Notes: generated by a model from the letters alone, not told the origin. A stretch of 64,000 nucleotides of DNA from Pseudomonadota bacterium (GCA_023400405.1 JAEXFD010000045.1:7670-71669); one strand, 5' to 3'. Shown: positions 15,517 to 24,037, counted from the stretch's first letter. A program made the numbers and translations.

Positions 15517-16638
15517 ATGCGGAAGCTTGCCGTAACTCTGGCACTTGCGACGACCGCGCTCAGCACGCCCGCCTTCGCTCGCGATGATGCGTGGTATGTG
15601 GGTGTCGAAGGCGGCGCCATGCTCGTTGAAGACATCAAGTTCGACGTCGGTACTGCCAAGGACGCCGTGACGGTCAACCACCGCGCCGGCTTCGATGTCG
15701 ATGGCGTGGTCGGCTATGACTTCGGTCCGTTCCGTGCGGAAGCCGAAGTTGGCTATCGCCAGGCTGGTATCACCGATATCAATTCGACCGTGGCCCTGCC
15801 GGCCGTTCCGGGTGCAGGCTTCCTGCCGGCCGGTTCGTACTCGCAGGCCGGTGGCCGCTCGTCGGCGTTGAGCTTCATGGTCAACGGCCTTCTGGACTTC
15901 GGCGACAATGACGGCGTTCAGGGCTTTGTCGGCGGCGGCGTCGGCGTCGCTCGCGTCAAGGAGCGCATCGGCCTCAACCAGCGCGCCGATTTCCTCGACG
16001 ATTCGGACACCGTGTTCGCATGGCAGGCGATCGCCGGCGTGCGTGCGCCGCTGTCGGACTCGATCGACGTGTCGCTGAAGTATCGCTTCTTCAACGCGGA
16101 CAAGGTGAAGCTCACCGACGTCGCGGGTCGTGGCATGGAAGGTCGCTTCCGTTCGCACTCGATCATGGGCGGCCTGATCTTCAACTTCGGTGCCCCGACG
16201 CCGGAGCCGGTCCCGACGCCGGAGCCGACCCCGACCCCGACCTGGACGCCGACTCCCGAGCCGACCCCGACGCCGGCCCCCGTGGTCTGCACCCCGGGAC
16301 CGTACATCGTGTTCTTCGACTGGGACAAGTCGGACATCACCCCGGAAGCCGCGAGCATCCTCGACAACGCCATCAGCAACTACCAGAACTGCGGCAACGC
16401 GCAGGTCATGCTGGCGGGCCACGCCGACCGTTCGGGTTCGGCGAGCTACAATGTCGGCCTCTCGCAGCGTCGTGCGGACTCGGTGAAGGCCTACATGACC
16501 GCGCATGGCATCGGTGCCGGCGTGATCTCGACCGAAGCCTTCGGTGAGAGCAAGCCGCGCGTCGAGACTGCCGACGGCGTCCGCGAGCTGCAGAACCGTC
16601 GCGTGGAGATCACCTACGGCCCGGGTTCGGGCTACTGA
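15517..16638 (+). CDS. OmpA-family outer membrane protein
   Basis: 373 residues. A signal peptide ends near residue 22 (STPAFA-RDD). Residues about 25-225 form an eight-stranded-type beta barrel ending in IMGGLIFNFG. A Pro/Thr/Glu linker (repeated TPEP and TPTP, about 227-257) leads to the C-terminal OmpA peptidoglycan-binding domain with IVFFDWDKSDITPEA, AGHADRSGSASYNVGLSQRR and LQNRRVEITYG. It tethers the outer membrane to the wall. Codon use is less G-biased at third positions than in the GTA genes, as for a highly expressed gene. A strong terminator follows. Confidence 0.93.
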   Translation: MRKLAVTLALATTALSTPAFARDDAWYVGVEGGAMLVEDIKFDVGTAKDAVTVNHRAGFDVDGVVGYDFGPFRAEAEVGYRQAGITDINSTVALPAVPGAGFLPAGSYSQAGGRSSALSFMVNGLLDFGDNDGVQGFVGGGVGVARVKERIGLNQRADFLDDSDTVFAWQAIAGVRAPLSDSIDVSLKYRFFNADKVKLTDVAGRGMEGRFRSHSIMGGLIFNFGAPTPEPVPTPEPTPTPTWTPTPEPTPTPAPVVCTPGPYIVFFDWDKSDITPEAASILDNAISNYQNCGNAQVMLAGHADRSGSASYNVGLSQRRADSVKAYMTAHGIGAGVISTEAFGESKPRVETADGVRELQNRRVEITYGPGSGY

Positions 16639-16669
16639 TCCCAGCGGTTCCGCAAGGAGCACAGAATTG

Positions 16670-16698
16670 GGGAGGTCGGGAAACCGGCCTCCCTTTTT
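16670..16698 (+). terminator. Intrinsic terminator after the OmpA-family gene
   Basis: A 10-bp stem (GGGAGGTCGG/CCGGCCTCCC, one G-T pair) closes on a GAAA tetraloop (16680-16683) and is followed by TTTTT. It lies 32 bases after the stop and is a textbook terminator. Confidence 0.92.
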
Positions 16699-16729
16699 CT
16701 TTGTGACGCCGATCGGCTATCGGAGGCGT

Positions 16730-17403
16730 GTGGATCGATTAGACGCGTTACGGCTGGACGAAGACGGCGCCGAGCGACGAAGCGGCGCAGCGCTTAGCGT
16801 ACTCGGCTTTCTCCACGCAGAGGTGGAGCGGCTCCCCCCGGACCGGCCGGGCGTACGGCTGGACAGCCTGCCCCAACTAATGCCTTTGCTGGAAGCTTCC
16901 GGGCCGATCGGGCAGATCGCGGCGCGGATTCTTGGCGACGGCGCGCGGCCCGTGCGCACAATCCTGTTCGACAAGTCCCCCGCGACCAATTGGCGCCTGG
17001 GCTGGCACCAGGATCGCACGATCGCAGTCCGTCGCCGGCACGCGGTGCCGGGTTTCGGGCCCTGGACCGTGAAGGCGGGGATTGCGCATGTCGCACCGCC
17101 CTTCGACCTGCTCACGGCGATGATCACGTTGCGCGTGCATCTCGATCGCGTTCCTGAGGGCAACGCGCCGCTGCGGATCGCGCCGGGTTCGCATCGTCGC
17201 TTCGTCCGCGAAATGAGATCGACGCGAGCGTTGCGGCATGCGGCGTGCGCTCCTGCCTGGCCGAGGCTGGCGACGTCTGGGTCTATCGGACTCCGATCCT
17301 GCATGCGTCTGACGCCGTGGTAACCCCGACGCGGCGACGCGTCCTCCAAGTCGATTATTGCGCGCGAGAATTGCCCGCGCCGCTCGAATGGCATGGGATC
17401 TGA
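16730..17403 (+). pseudogene. Phytanoyl-CoA dioxygenase-like gene with a one-base frameshift
   Basis: Starting at GTG 16730 (GGAGG upstream), the frame encodes a PhyH-type Fe(II)/2-oxoglutarate oxygenase with the first metal ligands in LGWHQDRTIAV and later RVHLDRVPEGNAPLRIAPGS. At the AAA of 17211-17213 the frame is lost; reading on in the neighbouring frame restores a sensible end (ACGVRSCLAEAGDVWVYRTP, ILHASDAVV with the second His ligand, RRRVLQVDYCARELPAPLEW) and a stop at 17401-17403. One missing A would explain it. It is either a recent pseudogene or a sequencing error in a short A run. Confidence 0.75.
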
Positions 17404-17425
17404 GCGCCGAGGCGGATGAGCGCGC

Positions 17426-18163
17426 TCATCCAGCGAGCGCGGTGGCCAGCCAGTCCGGTACCCGCGCGTCTCCAAGCGCCTCGACCCGACGCAGTTCCAC
17501 CATCAGATCGAGCTCTGGATAGGTCGCCCGCGTGCGCTCGCCCGGTTCAGCCAGCGGCGCGACGACGAGGCGGCGGTTCACCTTGGCGCGATAGTGCATC
17601 CGCGCGGTATTCTCCTGTCCGACATAGCAGCCCTTGGCGAAGCTGACGCCGCTCAGCTCGGCGGCGTTGCATTCGAGCCAGAGCGTCTTGTCCTGGCCGA
17701 GTTCGGCGGCGCCTTCGGTAACGCCGAGGCTGAGGCGGTGCGCATGCCAGGCCGCGCCGACAGACTCGCCGGATCCTGCGGCGATCCAGCGGCGGCCGAG
17801 CGCCGGAAGGCGCGGATCGGATACGCCTCGATCGCCGGTGGGCGACCAATGGACCTGGCCGTCGATCGGCTCGATCGCGATGGCACGGCGCAGTCGATAG
17901 ATGGCGAGCCGTCGCGCCAGTGCTTCACGTTGTTCGGCCTCGCAATCGACGAGCATCGCCTCGCCATCGTCCCACAGGATGAAATCGAACAGCGCCTTGC
18001 CTTGGGGCGTGAGCAGGCCCGCCCATTGCGGCGTCTTGGGCCCGACCATCGCCATGTCCTGCGTGACGAGCCCCTGGAGGAAGCCGCGGACATCGTCGCC
18101 GGAAAGGCGCAGAAGAGCGCGATCGGCGAGCCAGGTGCCAAGACCAATGCTGGTATCGTCCAT
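17426..18163 (-). CDS. ygfZ: YgfZ/GcvT-like folate-binding protein (CAF17 family)
   Basis: 245 residues. The family supports repair or assembly of iron-sulfur enzymes in a folate-dependent manner. The hallmark KGCYVGQE lies near residue 185 (SFAKGCYVGQENTARMHYRA), preceded by the aminomethyltransferase-like N-domain FLQGLVTQDMAMV. The start at 18163 (MDDTSIG) fits the family; longer forms would run into the divergent dihydroorotase gene. Its 3' end meets the dioxygenase-like pseudogene convergently, across a perfect palindrome at 17414-17431. Confidence 0.88.
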   Translation of the reverse strand: MDDTSIGLGTWLADRALLRLSGDDVRGFLQGLVTQDMAMVGPKTPQWAGLLTPQGKALFDFILWDDGEAMLVDCEAEQREALARRLAIYRLRRAIAIEPIDGQVHWSPTGDRGVSDPRLPALGRRWIAAGSGESVGAAWHAHRLSLGVTEGAAELGQDKTLWLECNAAELSGVSFAKGCYVGQENTARMHYRAKVNRRLVVAPLAEPGERTRATYPELDLMVELRRVEALGDARVPDWLATALAG

Positions 18164-18208
18164 TGCGAACAGGTAGGAGGCGAAGGGGGGCGACGGAAGA
18201 GGCGCTGA

Positions 18209-19531
18209 ATGAATGTCGATCTGAAGCTTCGCGGTGGACGGGTGCACTTGCCGGGCGGGCCGGCTGAAGTCGACCTGGGCGTCACCGATGGCCGGATCGT
18301 TGCGATCGGCGGCACCCTGGACGCCGGCGAGACGATCGACTGCACCGGGCTCGACGTGCTGCCGGGCGTGATCGACAGCCAGGTCCATTTCCGCGAGCCG
18401 GGGCTAGAGGCCAAGGAGGATCTGGAGAGCGGCAGCCGCGCCGCGGTGCTGGGCGGCGTCACGGCGGTGTTCGAAATGCCGAACACCAAGCCCAATACCG
18501 ATTCGGCCGAGGCCGTGCAGGACAAGCTATCCCGCGCGCTGAACCGGATGTGGTGCGATCACGCTTTTTATGTCGGCGCGACCAACCACAATGCCGAGCA
18601 TCTCGCCGAACTCGAGCGGCTGCCGGGCACGGCCGGCGTCAAGATTTTCATGGGCGCTTCGACCGGCGACCTGCTTGTCTCCGACGACGCCAATCTCGCG
18701 CGTGTGCTTGCCTCGGGACATCGCCGGGTGGCGATCCATGCCGAGGACGAATTCCGCATGCAGGAGCGGCTTGGCGAGCGGGTGGCGGGGGATCCGTCGA
18801 GCCATCCGGTCTGGCGCGACGACGAGAGCGCGATGCTGGCGACGCGGCGCATCCTGCGGCTCGCCCGCGCAGCGCGGCGGCGGATCCATGTGCTCCATGT
18901 GACCACCCCGGCCGAGCTGGAATTGCTCGGCCAGAACAAGGATATCGCGACGTGCGAAGTCACGCCGCAGCACCTCACGCTGGCCGGCGAGGAAGCCTAT
19001 CCGACGATCGGCACCTATGCGCAGATGAATCCGCCGATCCGATCGGCCGCGCATCGCGCCGGGCTGTGGCATTGGCTCAATCAGGGCGTGCCCGACGTGC
19101 TCGGCTCCGACCATGCGCCGCATACGCGCGAGGAAAAGGCGAAGCCCTATCCGGACAGCCCCAGCGGCATGCCGGGGGTGCAGACGCTGTTGCCGCTGAT
19201 GCTCGATCACGTCGCGAACGGCCAGCTGACGCTGCAGCGGCTGATCGACTTGACCAGCGCCGGACCGCAGCGCGTGTTCGGGCTGGTCGGCAAGGGGCGG
19301 ATCGCGGTCGGCTATGACGCCGATTTCACCGTAGTCGACCTCAAGGCGCGCTGGACGGTCGAGGAGGGCTGGCTTGCCTCACGCTGCGGCTGGTCGCCCT
19401 TTACGGGCAAGACGCTCACCGGCAAGCCGATCGGCACGATCGTGCGCGGCGGGCGCGTGATGTGGGAAGCCGAGCTCGCCGCCCAGGCTACCGGTCGCCC
19501 GATTCGCTTCGAGTCCGTCGCGTTCGGCTGA
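18209..19531 (+). CDS. pyrC: Dihydroorotase-like amidohydrolase, class I
   Basis: 440 residues. The enzyme closes carbamoyl-aspartate to dihydroorotate in pyrimidine synthesis. The usual metal motif HxH before REPG reads instead Gln58-Val-His60 (DSQVHFREPG). Other expected sites are present: KIFMGAS, AIHAEDEF, HVLHVTTPAE and the catalytic Asp in GSDHAPHTREEK. The Q-for-H form recurs, as I recall, in an alphaproteobacterial subgroup still annotated dihydroorotase, so activity may be retained with altered metal binding. pyrE lies elsewhere in this window. Confidence 0.82.
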   Translation: MNVDLKLRGGRVHLPGGPAEVDLGVTDGRIVAIGGTLDAGETIDCTGLDVLPGVIDSQVHFREPGLEAKEDLESGSRAAVLGGVTAVFEMPNTKPNTDSAEAVQDKLSRALNRMWCDHAFYVGATNHNAEHLAELERLPGTAGVKIFMGASTGDLLVSDDANLARVLASGHRRVAIHAEDEFRMQERLGERVAGDPSSHPVWRDDESAMLATRRILRLARAARRRIHVLHVTTPAELELLGQNKDIATCEVTPQHLTLAGEEAYPTIGTYAQMNPPIRSAAHRAGLWHWLNQGVPDVLGSDHAPHTREEKAKPYPDSPSGMPGVQTLLPLMLDHVANGQLTLQRLIDLTSAGPQRVFGLVGKGRIAVGYDADFTVVDLKARWTVEEGWLASRCGWSPFTGKTLTGKPIGTIVRGGRVMWEAELAAQATGRPIRFESVAFG

Positions 19532-19532
19532 G

Positions 19533-19808
19533 TCAACCAAGCTCCGGCAGCGCCAGCCCGATCAGCGCCCCCGCCTGAATCGCCGCGATCAGCCACAGCC
19601 GGGTCGAGAAGGGCTGTTTGCGCGTCTTGTGACGAAAGGCTTGGCGGGCGAAGAACGCGGCCGGGGTGCCGCCCAGCAGGGCCAGCCAGAGCAGATCGGA
19701 TTCGCGCGTGCGGCGGCCGCCCGCAATCGCGCGCTGCTTGTCCTGCCGCCAGACCAGCAGCGTCCAGCCATTGATGGCGATGAGATAGGCTGCGGCATAA
19801 GCGATCAT
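19533..19808 (-). CDS. DUF1294 small membrane protein
   Basis: 91 residues with three hydrophobic segments. The family signature appears as INGWTLLVWRQDKQRA, TRESDLLWLALLGG and FFARQAFRHKTRKQPF. DUF1294 proteins are short inner-membrane proteins of unknown function, often encoded with a cold-shock or nucleic-acid-binding domain, which is absent here. The stop is two bases from the convergent dihydroorotase stop. Confidence 0.82.
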   Translation of the reverse strand: MIAYAAAYLIAINGWTLLVWRQDKQRAIAGGRRTRESDLLWLALLGGTPAAFFARQAFRHKTRKQPFSTRLWLIAAIQAGALIGLALPELG

Positions 19809-19851
19809 GCCGTCCTCTATCGCGCCGAGGCTATCCGCCTGAGCCGCTGCC

Positions 19852-20610
19852 TCAGAAAGGCAGCCAGCGCTTCTTCTCGCTGAACTTCATATAGCCGGCG
19901 TTGATGCCGGCGCGCCAGCCGACGCCGAGCCGCACGGGGATCAGCACGATGTCGCCGCGGCGCATGTACGAGGCCGAAAAGCCGCCGACGAAATAGACGC
20001 GGCCCTCGCCAGCGGGGAACCGCTTGTATAGATCCTGGCTGTCATAGAGGTTGTAGACCAGCACGAAGACCTTACTCGCGTCACCGCCGAGATCGAAGCC
20101 GATCGACGGGCCCGTCCAATAGACCTTCCGCTCGCCCTCGACCTTGTGGAACAGCTTGCCGGCGCCATAGCGAAGGCCGACGCCCACCGCGCCGGCGGCC
20201 TCGCTGCCGGCGATATAGGCGTTGGGCTCGCCCTGCTCCTTGAGGATGTTCTCGATGATTCCGGCGAGGCCCGATGCGCCCTTGCCGAAGACGCCTTCCG
20301 CTGCGCCGATCAGCTCGTCGCGCTTGAAGGTCTGCGCAGATCCCGCCTCCTGCCGCGCCGCCCTTTCCGCGGGCAGGCCCGTGGGGTTCGAGACCGGCGC
20401 AACCGGCGGGGGCGCCTGGTCCTGAGGCGGGGGTGCCTGATCCTGTGGCGGAAGTGCGTTCGGGTCCTGCGCGGGCGGAGGGGTGTTGAGGTCCGAATCG
20501 ATCGCGGTGTTGGGGTCCACCGTCGTCATCTGCTGCTGCGCCGAAGCCGGCACCGCGCCGAGCCCCAGCGTGGCGGCCGCCGCCCACAAGGTCCATTTGC
20601 CCAGATTCAT
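19852..20610 (-). CDS. EipA-like periplasmic protein, DUF1134
   Basis: 252 residues. A signal peptide ends at about residue 24 (GAVPASA-QQQM). A Pro/Gln/Asp-rich linker (repeats of PPPQDQA, about 40-70) leads to the DUF1134 domain with GAAEGVFGKGASGLAGIIE, GAVGVGLRYGAGKL, WTGPSIGFDLGGDASKVFVL and the C-terminal GWRAGINAGYMKFSEKKRW. The founding member EipA of Brucella and Caulobacter maintains envelope integrity in the periplasm. Start at 20610 chosen because the signal peptide begins there. Confidence 0.88.
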   Translation of the reverse strand: MNLGKWTLWAAAATLGLGAVPASAQQQMTTVDPNTAIDSDLNTPPPAQDPNALPPQDQAPPPQDQAPPPVAPVSNPTGLPAERAARQEAGSAQTFKRDELIGAAEGVFGKGASGLAGIIENILKEQGEPNAYIAGSEAAGAVGVGLRYGAGKLFHKVEGERKVYWTGPSIGFDLGGDASKVFVLVYNLYDSQDLYKRFPAGEGRVYFVGGFSASYMRRGDIVLIPVRLGVGWRAGINAGYMKFSEKKRWLPF

Positions 20611-20714
20611 GGTCGCATTACCCCAGCCCAGCTCTTGCGAGACGCTATACCCGCCCTCGCTGACCCCGCAATGAACGAACGATCGGCCGAGTCGATTTCG
20701 GGGCAAGCTGGGCG

Positions 20715-20743
20715 TTGATCGCAGCGAAACCCGCCGCTATAGG
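20715..20743 (+). promoter_or_regulatory. Candidate promoter of tRNA-Ser
   Basis: TTGATC (20715-20720) and TATAGG (20738-20743) with a 17-base spacer, about 20 bases ahead of the mature tRNA 5' end. A G/C-rich discriminator (GCTCGGC) follows the -10, as usual for stable-RNA promoters. Confidence 0.55.
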
Positions 20744-20764
20744 GCTCGGCTTCGGGCCCTTTCC

Positions 20765-20854
20765 GGAGACGTGGGTGAGTGGCTGAAACCAACGCTTTGC
20801 TAAAGCGTCATACGGGAAACCGTATCGAGGGTTCGAATCCCTCCGTCTCCGCCA
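20765..20854 (+). tRNA. tRNA-Ser(GCU)
   Basis: The acceptor GGAGACG (20765-20771) pairs with CGTCTCC (20844-20850), followed by a discriminator G and an encoded CCA. The anticodon stem ACGCT/AGCGT encloses the loop TTGCTAA with anticodon GCT at 20799-20801. A long variable arm (TACGGGAAACCGTA) identifies a class II tRNA, and GGTTCGAATCC forms the T arm. Confidence 0.97.
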
Positions 20855-20897
20855 CCGATTGCCCCGCCGCTTGAGAGCTCGATCGAGCTCCTGCCTC

Positions 20898-21020
20898 TCA
20901 AGCCCGCAGCCACAGGCGGATGACGCCAGCGACGAGGGCGAGCGACATCACGCTGGCGGCCCAGATGCCGATCATCCAGCTGAGGCGCTTCCAAAGCGGG
21001 ACGGGCTCGTCATCAATGAT
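20898..21020 (-). CDS. DUF2474-type small subunit of the bd oxidase (no ATG start)
   Basis: A 40-residue single-span protein just downstream of cydB on the same strand: IDDEPVPLWKRLSWMIGIWA followed by ASVMSLALVAGVIRLWLRA. The PLWKR motif before one transmembrane helix is typical of DUF2474, the accessory subunit that goes with cyanide-insensitive bd oxidases, like CydX in Escherichia coli. No ATG, GTG or TTG lies in frame nearby. Initiation would need ATC at 21020 or ATT at 21017, inside the end of cydB, so the start is tentative. Confidence 0.68.
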   Translation of the reverse strand: MIDDEPVPLWKRLSWMIGIWAASVMSLALVAGVIRLWLRA

Positions 21021-22017
21021 AGCCGTGGGTTCCGACCTTTCCTCGGAACACCCAATAGGCCCAGGCGGTATAGGCCAGGATCACCGGCACGATCACGACG
21101 ACGCCGACCAGCATGAACAACTGGCTCTGCGCCGGCGCGGCCGCCTGCCAGATCGTCACCGCGCGCGGCACCACATAGGGGTAGATGCTGATCCCCAGCC
21201 CGGCAAAGCCAAGCAGGAACAGCGCCAGCGCGACCAGGAACGGCGCCCGCTCGGCCCCGCGGCGCAGGCTCCAGAAAAAGAAGGCAGCCGCGATCGCCGT
21301 GAGTAGCGGCACCTGCGCGGTGAGCAGCACTCCCGGCATCGCGAACCAGCGGCGCCAATAGTCATAGGCGAGGAACGGCGTCGCCGCGCTCACCGCCGCC
21401 AGCGCGACCAGCGTAGCGATGCCGAGCCCGAAGGCGAGGCGCCGGGCATGGGTCTGGCCGCTGCCCTCGGTCTTCCACACGAGCCAGGTCGCGCCGAGCA
21501 GGGCGTAGCCGATGACCAGCGCCGCGCCGGTCAGCAGCGTGAAGGGGCTCAGCCAATCGAGCCAGCCGCCGGCATAGGCATTGTCCGCCACCCGGATGCC
21601 CTGCAGGATCGCGCCGAGGGTCATGCCCTGCGCCATCGCCGCGACCAGCGAGCCGATGCAGAAGGCCCAGTCCCAAAAGGCGCGGTGCCGGGGATCGCGC
21701 CAGCGAAACTCGAACGCCACGCCGCGGAAAACCAGGCCGAGCAGCATCGCGATCATCAGCGGATAGGTCGCCGGCAGGATGATCGCATAGGCGAGCGGAA
21801 AGGCCGCGAGCAGGCCGCCGCCGCCCATCACCAGCCAGGTCTCGTTGCCGTCCCATACGGGGGCAATCGAGTTCATCGCCTGGTCGCGTTCCTCGCCGAC
21901 CGCGAAGGTGGGGAAGAGCACGCCGATGCCGAGGTCGAACCCGTCCATCACCACATAGGCGAACACCGCGAAGCCGATGATCCCGGCCCAGACGATCGTG
22001 AGGTCGATTGCCGCCAT
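21013..22017 (-). CDS. cydB: Cytochrome bd-type quinol oxidase subunit II
   Basis: 334 residues with about eight transmembrane helices. YVVMDGFDLGIGVLFP and APVWDGNETWLVMGGGGLLA are the family signatures. It partners subunit I to oxidise quinol and reduce oxygen in the inner membrane without proton pumping. It starts two bases after cydA ends, so the two are co-transcribed behind the GbsR-type regulator. With a DUF2474 gene downstream, it belongs to the CIO-like subgroup. Confidence 0.93.
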   Translation of the reverse strand: MAAIDLTIVWAGIIGFAVFAYVVMDGFDLGIGVLFPTFAVGEERDQAMNSIAPVWDGNETWLVMGGGGLLAAFPLAYAIILPATYPLMIAMLLGLVFRGVAFEFRWRDPRHRAFWDWAFCIGSLVAAMAQGMTLGAILQGIRVADNAYAGGWLDWLSPFTLLTGAALVIGYALLGATWLVWKTEGSGQTHARRLAFGLGIATLVALAAVSAATPFLAYDYWRRWFAMPGVLLTAQVPLLTAIAAAFFFWSLRRGAERAPFLVALALFLLGFAGLGISIYPYVVPRAVTIWQAAAPAQSQLFMLVGVVVIVPVILAYTAWAYWVFRGKVGTHGYH

Positions 22018-22019
22018 GA

Positions 22020-23423
22020 TCAGCCCTCCACCGGTGCCGAGGGGCCGATCGCCGCCGCCGGCGTGATCCCCGCCGCATGCTGCGGGATGTTGCGCGGCTC
22101 GGGCTCGTGCCGTTCGGGCGGCTTGCCCATCATCCGCAGCAGGTACCAGGTGCCTGCCCCGAACGCGAAGAAATAGACCAGCACGAACGCCAGCAGCGAC
22201 GAAGCGACGGCGGGCGCGGCGAGCGGCGAGCGCGAGTCGGCGGTGGTGAGGAGACCATAGATGGTGAAGGGCTGGCGCCCGACCTCGGTGGTCACCCAGC
22301 CGGCGATCACCGCGATGAAGCCCGATGGCCCCATCGCCACTGCCGCGCGGTGCAGCCAGCGCCAGTCATAGAGCCGCTTGCGCGCGCGCGCGACCAGGCT
22401 CCACAGCCCCAGCCCGAGCATGGCCAGACCGAGCCCGACCATGATCCGGAACGACCAGAACACGATCGGCACCACCGGCCAATGCTCGCGCGGGAAGTCG
22501 GTGAGGCCCGGGAGCGGCGCATGGGCATCGTGCTTGAGGATCAGCGAGCCGAGCTTGGGGATCGCGACTTCGTAGCGCACGCGCGCGGCATCGCTGTCGG
22601 GAAGACCGAACAGGATCAGCGGGGCGCCATCGGGGCTCGGCCGGTAGTCCCCCTCCATCGCCAGCACCTTGGCCGGCTGGTGCTCGAGCGTGTTGAGCCC
22701 GTGCGCGTCGCCGGCGAGGATCTGGATCGGCGCGACGATCGCCGCCATCCACATCGCCATCGAGAACATCTTGCGCGCGCCGGGATTGGTCCGGTCCTTG
22801 AGCAAGTGCCAGGCGCCCACCGCCCCGACCACCAGCGCCGTGGTCAGATAGGCGGCGATCACCGTGTGGACGAGGCGATAGGGGAAGCTGGGGTTGAAGA
22901 TGATCGGCAGCCACGACCCCGCGGGCACGAATTGGCCCTCGGCGTTGACCGCATAGCCGACCGGGGTCTGCATCCAGCTGTTCACGCTGAGGATCCAGGT
23001 CGCCGAGACCAGCGTGCCGAGCGCGACCATGCAGGTCGCGAAGAAATGCAGGCCCTTGCCGACCTTGCTCATCCCGAACAGCATCACGCCCAGGAAGCCG
23101 GCCTCGAGGAAGAAGGCGGTCAGCACCTCATAGGCCATCAGCGGACCGATCACCGGCCCGGCCTTGTGCGAGAAAACCGACCAGTTGGTGCCGAACTGAT
23201 AGGACATTACCAGTCCCGAGACGACGCCCATGCCGAACGCCACCGCGAAGATCTTCGACCAATAGCGATAGAGATTGGCGTAGAGCCCGCTGCCCGTCTT
23301 CAGCCACAGCCCTTCGAGCACCATCAGATAGCTCGCCAGCCCGATCGAAAAGGCCGGGAAGATGAAGTGGAACGAGACGGTGAAGGCGAACTGCGCCCGG
23401 GCGAGGGTCAGGGCGTCGATCAT
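22020..23423 (-). CDS. cydA: Cytochrome bd-type quinol oxidase subunit I
   Basis: 467 residues. The haem-binding His and the membrane core are seen in FTVSFHFIFPAFSIGLASYL, GVVSGLVMSYQFGTNW and AYEVLTAFFLEAGFLGVMLF, with NSWMQTPVGY and the quinol-side region after it. The periplasmic Q loop is short, as in cyanide-insensitive oxidases and unlike the long-loop E. coli CydA. Its start overlaps the regulator stop as ATGA, so expression is linked to that gene. Confidence 0.94.
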   Translation of the reverse strand: MIDALTLARAQFAFTVSFHFIFPAFSIGLASYLMVLEGLWLKTGSGLYANLYRYWSKIFAVAFGMGVVSGLVMSYQFGTNWSVFSHKAGPVIGPLMAYEVLTAFFLEAGFLGVMLFGMSKVGKGLHFFATCMVALGTLVSATWILSVNSWMQTPVGYAVNAEGQFVPAGSWLPIIFNPSFPYRLVHTVIAAYLTTALVVGAVGAWHLLKDRTNPGARKMFSMAMWMAAIVAPIQILAGDAHGLNTLEHQPAKVLAMEGDYRPSPDGAPLILFGLPDSDAARVRYEVAIPKLGSLILKHDAHAPLPGLTDFPREHWPVVPIVFWSFRIMVGLGLAMLGLGLWSLVARARKRLYDWRWLHRAAVAMGPSGFIAVIAGWVTTEVGRQPFTIYGLLTTADSRSPLAAPAVASSLLAFVLVYFFAFGAGTWYLLRMMGKPPERHEPEPRNIPQHAAGITPAAAIGPSAPVEG

Positions 23424-24004
23424 GCGGCGTCTCCCGTATCGCGGCCGCGGCCCTTGCCGCGGAACACCGTGACCTTGTTCTTGAGGTCGAGGATGCGCGA
23501 CACGCCCGCCCCCAGTGCGAGCAGCCGCATCAGGCTTTCATTGTCGAGCTTCTGGACGTCGTCGGCCCAGCCGGTGAGCAGCTCGATCATGTCGTGCATC
23601 TCGCGCATCTTGTCCTGCGCATGCTGCTCCTCGGCCGATCGCGGCGTCTCGAGGATGATGTCGCGCAGCAAGGTGAGCGTCGGATCGACTTCGCGGCGGC
23701 GGCGCTCCTCCGCGAGCGTGCGGACGATCTGCCAGATGTCGTCGAGCGCCTCGATATGCTCGCGCCGGTCGCCCGGCAGGTGGCGCTTGCGGATCAGCCG
23801 CCACGCCTCGAGCTCCTTGAGCCCCATGCTGACGTTCGAGCGCGACATGTCGAGCGCCTCGGCGATCTCCTCGGCGACGAGCGGGCGATCGGAGAGGAAG
23901 AGCAGGGCATAGATCTGGCCGACCGTGCGATTGACGCCCCAGCGCCCTCCCATCTCTCCGAAATGAAGCACGAAGCGCTGAATCAGCGAGGGTAACTCAA
24001 CCAT
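23420..24004 (-). CDS. GbsR/MarR-family transcriptional regulator of cydAB
   Basis: 194 residues. The winged helix is seen in RTVGQIYALLFLSDRPLVAE and EIAEALDMSRSNVSMGLKEL, typical of the GbsR branch of MarR regulators, followed by the wing RLIRKRHLPGDRREH and a helical dimer domain. It is first in the operon and overlaps cydA by ATGA, so it probably controls both the oxidase and itself. A palindrome at 24022-24037 is the natural operator candidate. The signal sensed is unknown. Confidence 0.85.
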   Translation of the reverse strand: MVELPSLIQRFVLHFGEMGGRWGVNRTVGQIYALLFLSDRPLVAEEIAEALDMSRSNVSMGLKELEAWRLIRKRHLPGDRREHIEALDDIWQIVRTLAEERRRREVDPTLTLLRDIILETPRSAEEQHAQDKMREMHDMIELLTGWADDVQKLDNESLMRLLALGAGVSRILDLKNKVTVFRGKGRGRDTGDAA

Positions 24005-24021
24005 GGCCCAGATCCAGAAGA

Positions 24022-24037
24022 TTCAGGAAGTTCTGAA
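24022..24037. promoter_or_regulatory. Palindrome upstream of the GbsR-cydAB operon
   Basis: TTCAGGAAGTTCTGAA has perfect outer TTCAG/CTGAA arms and six of eight paired positions overall. It lies 17 bases before the regulator start. MarR-type dimers bind such short inverted repeats, so autoregulation is the simplest reading. Confidence 0.45.

Noticed and set aside
17414..17431. Perfect 18-base palindrome at the convergent end of the dioxygenase-like gene and ygfZ
   Set aside because: It has no T run on either side and overlaps coding sequence, so I do not call it a terminator.
22077..23912. A 611-residue open frame on the + strand opposite cydA
   Set aside because: Arg/His/Glu-rich shadow of cydA and the regulator, without a recognisable start or domain.
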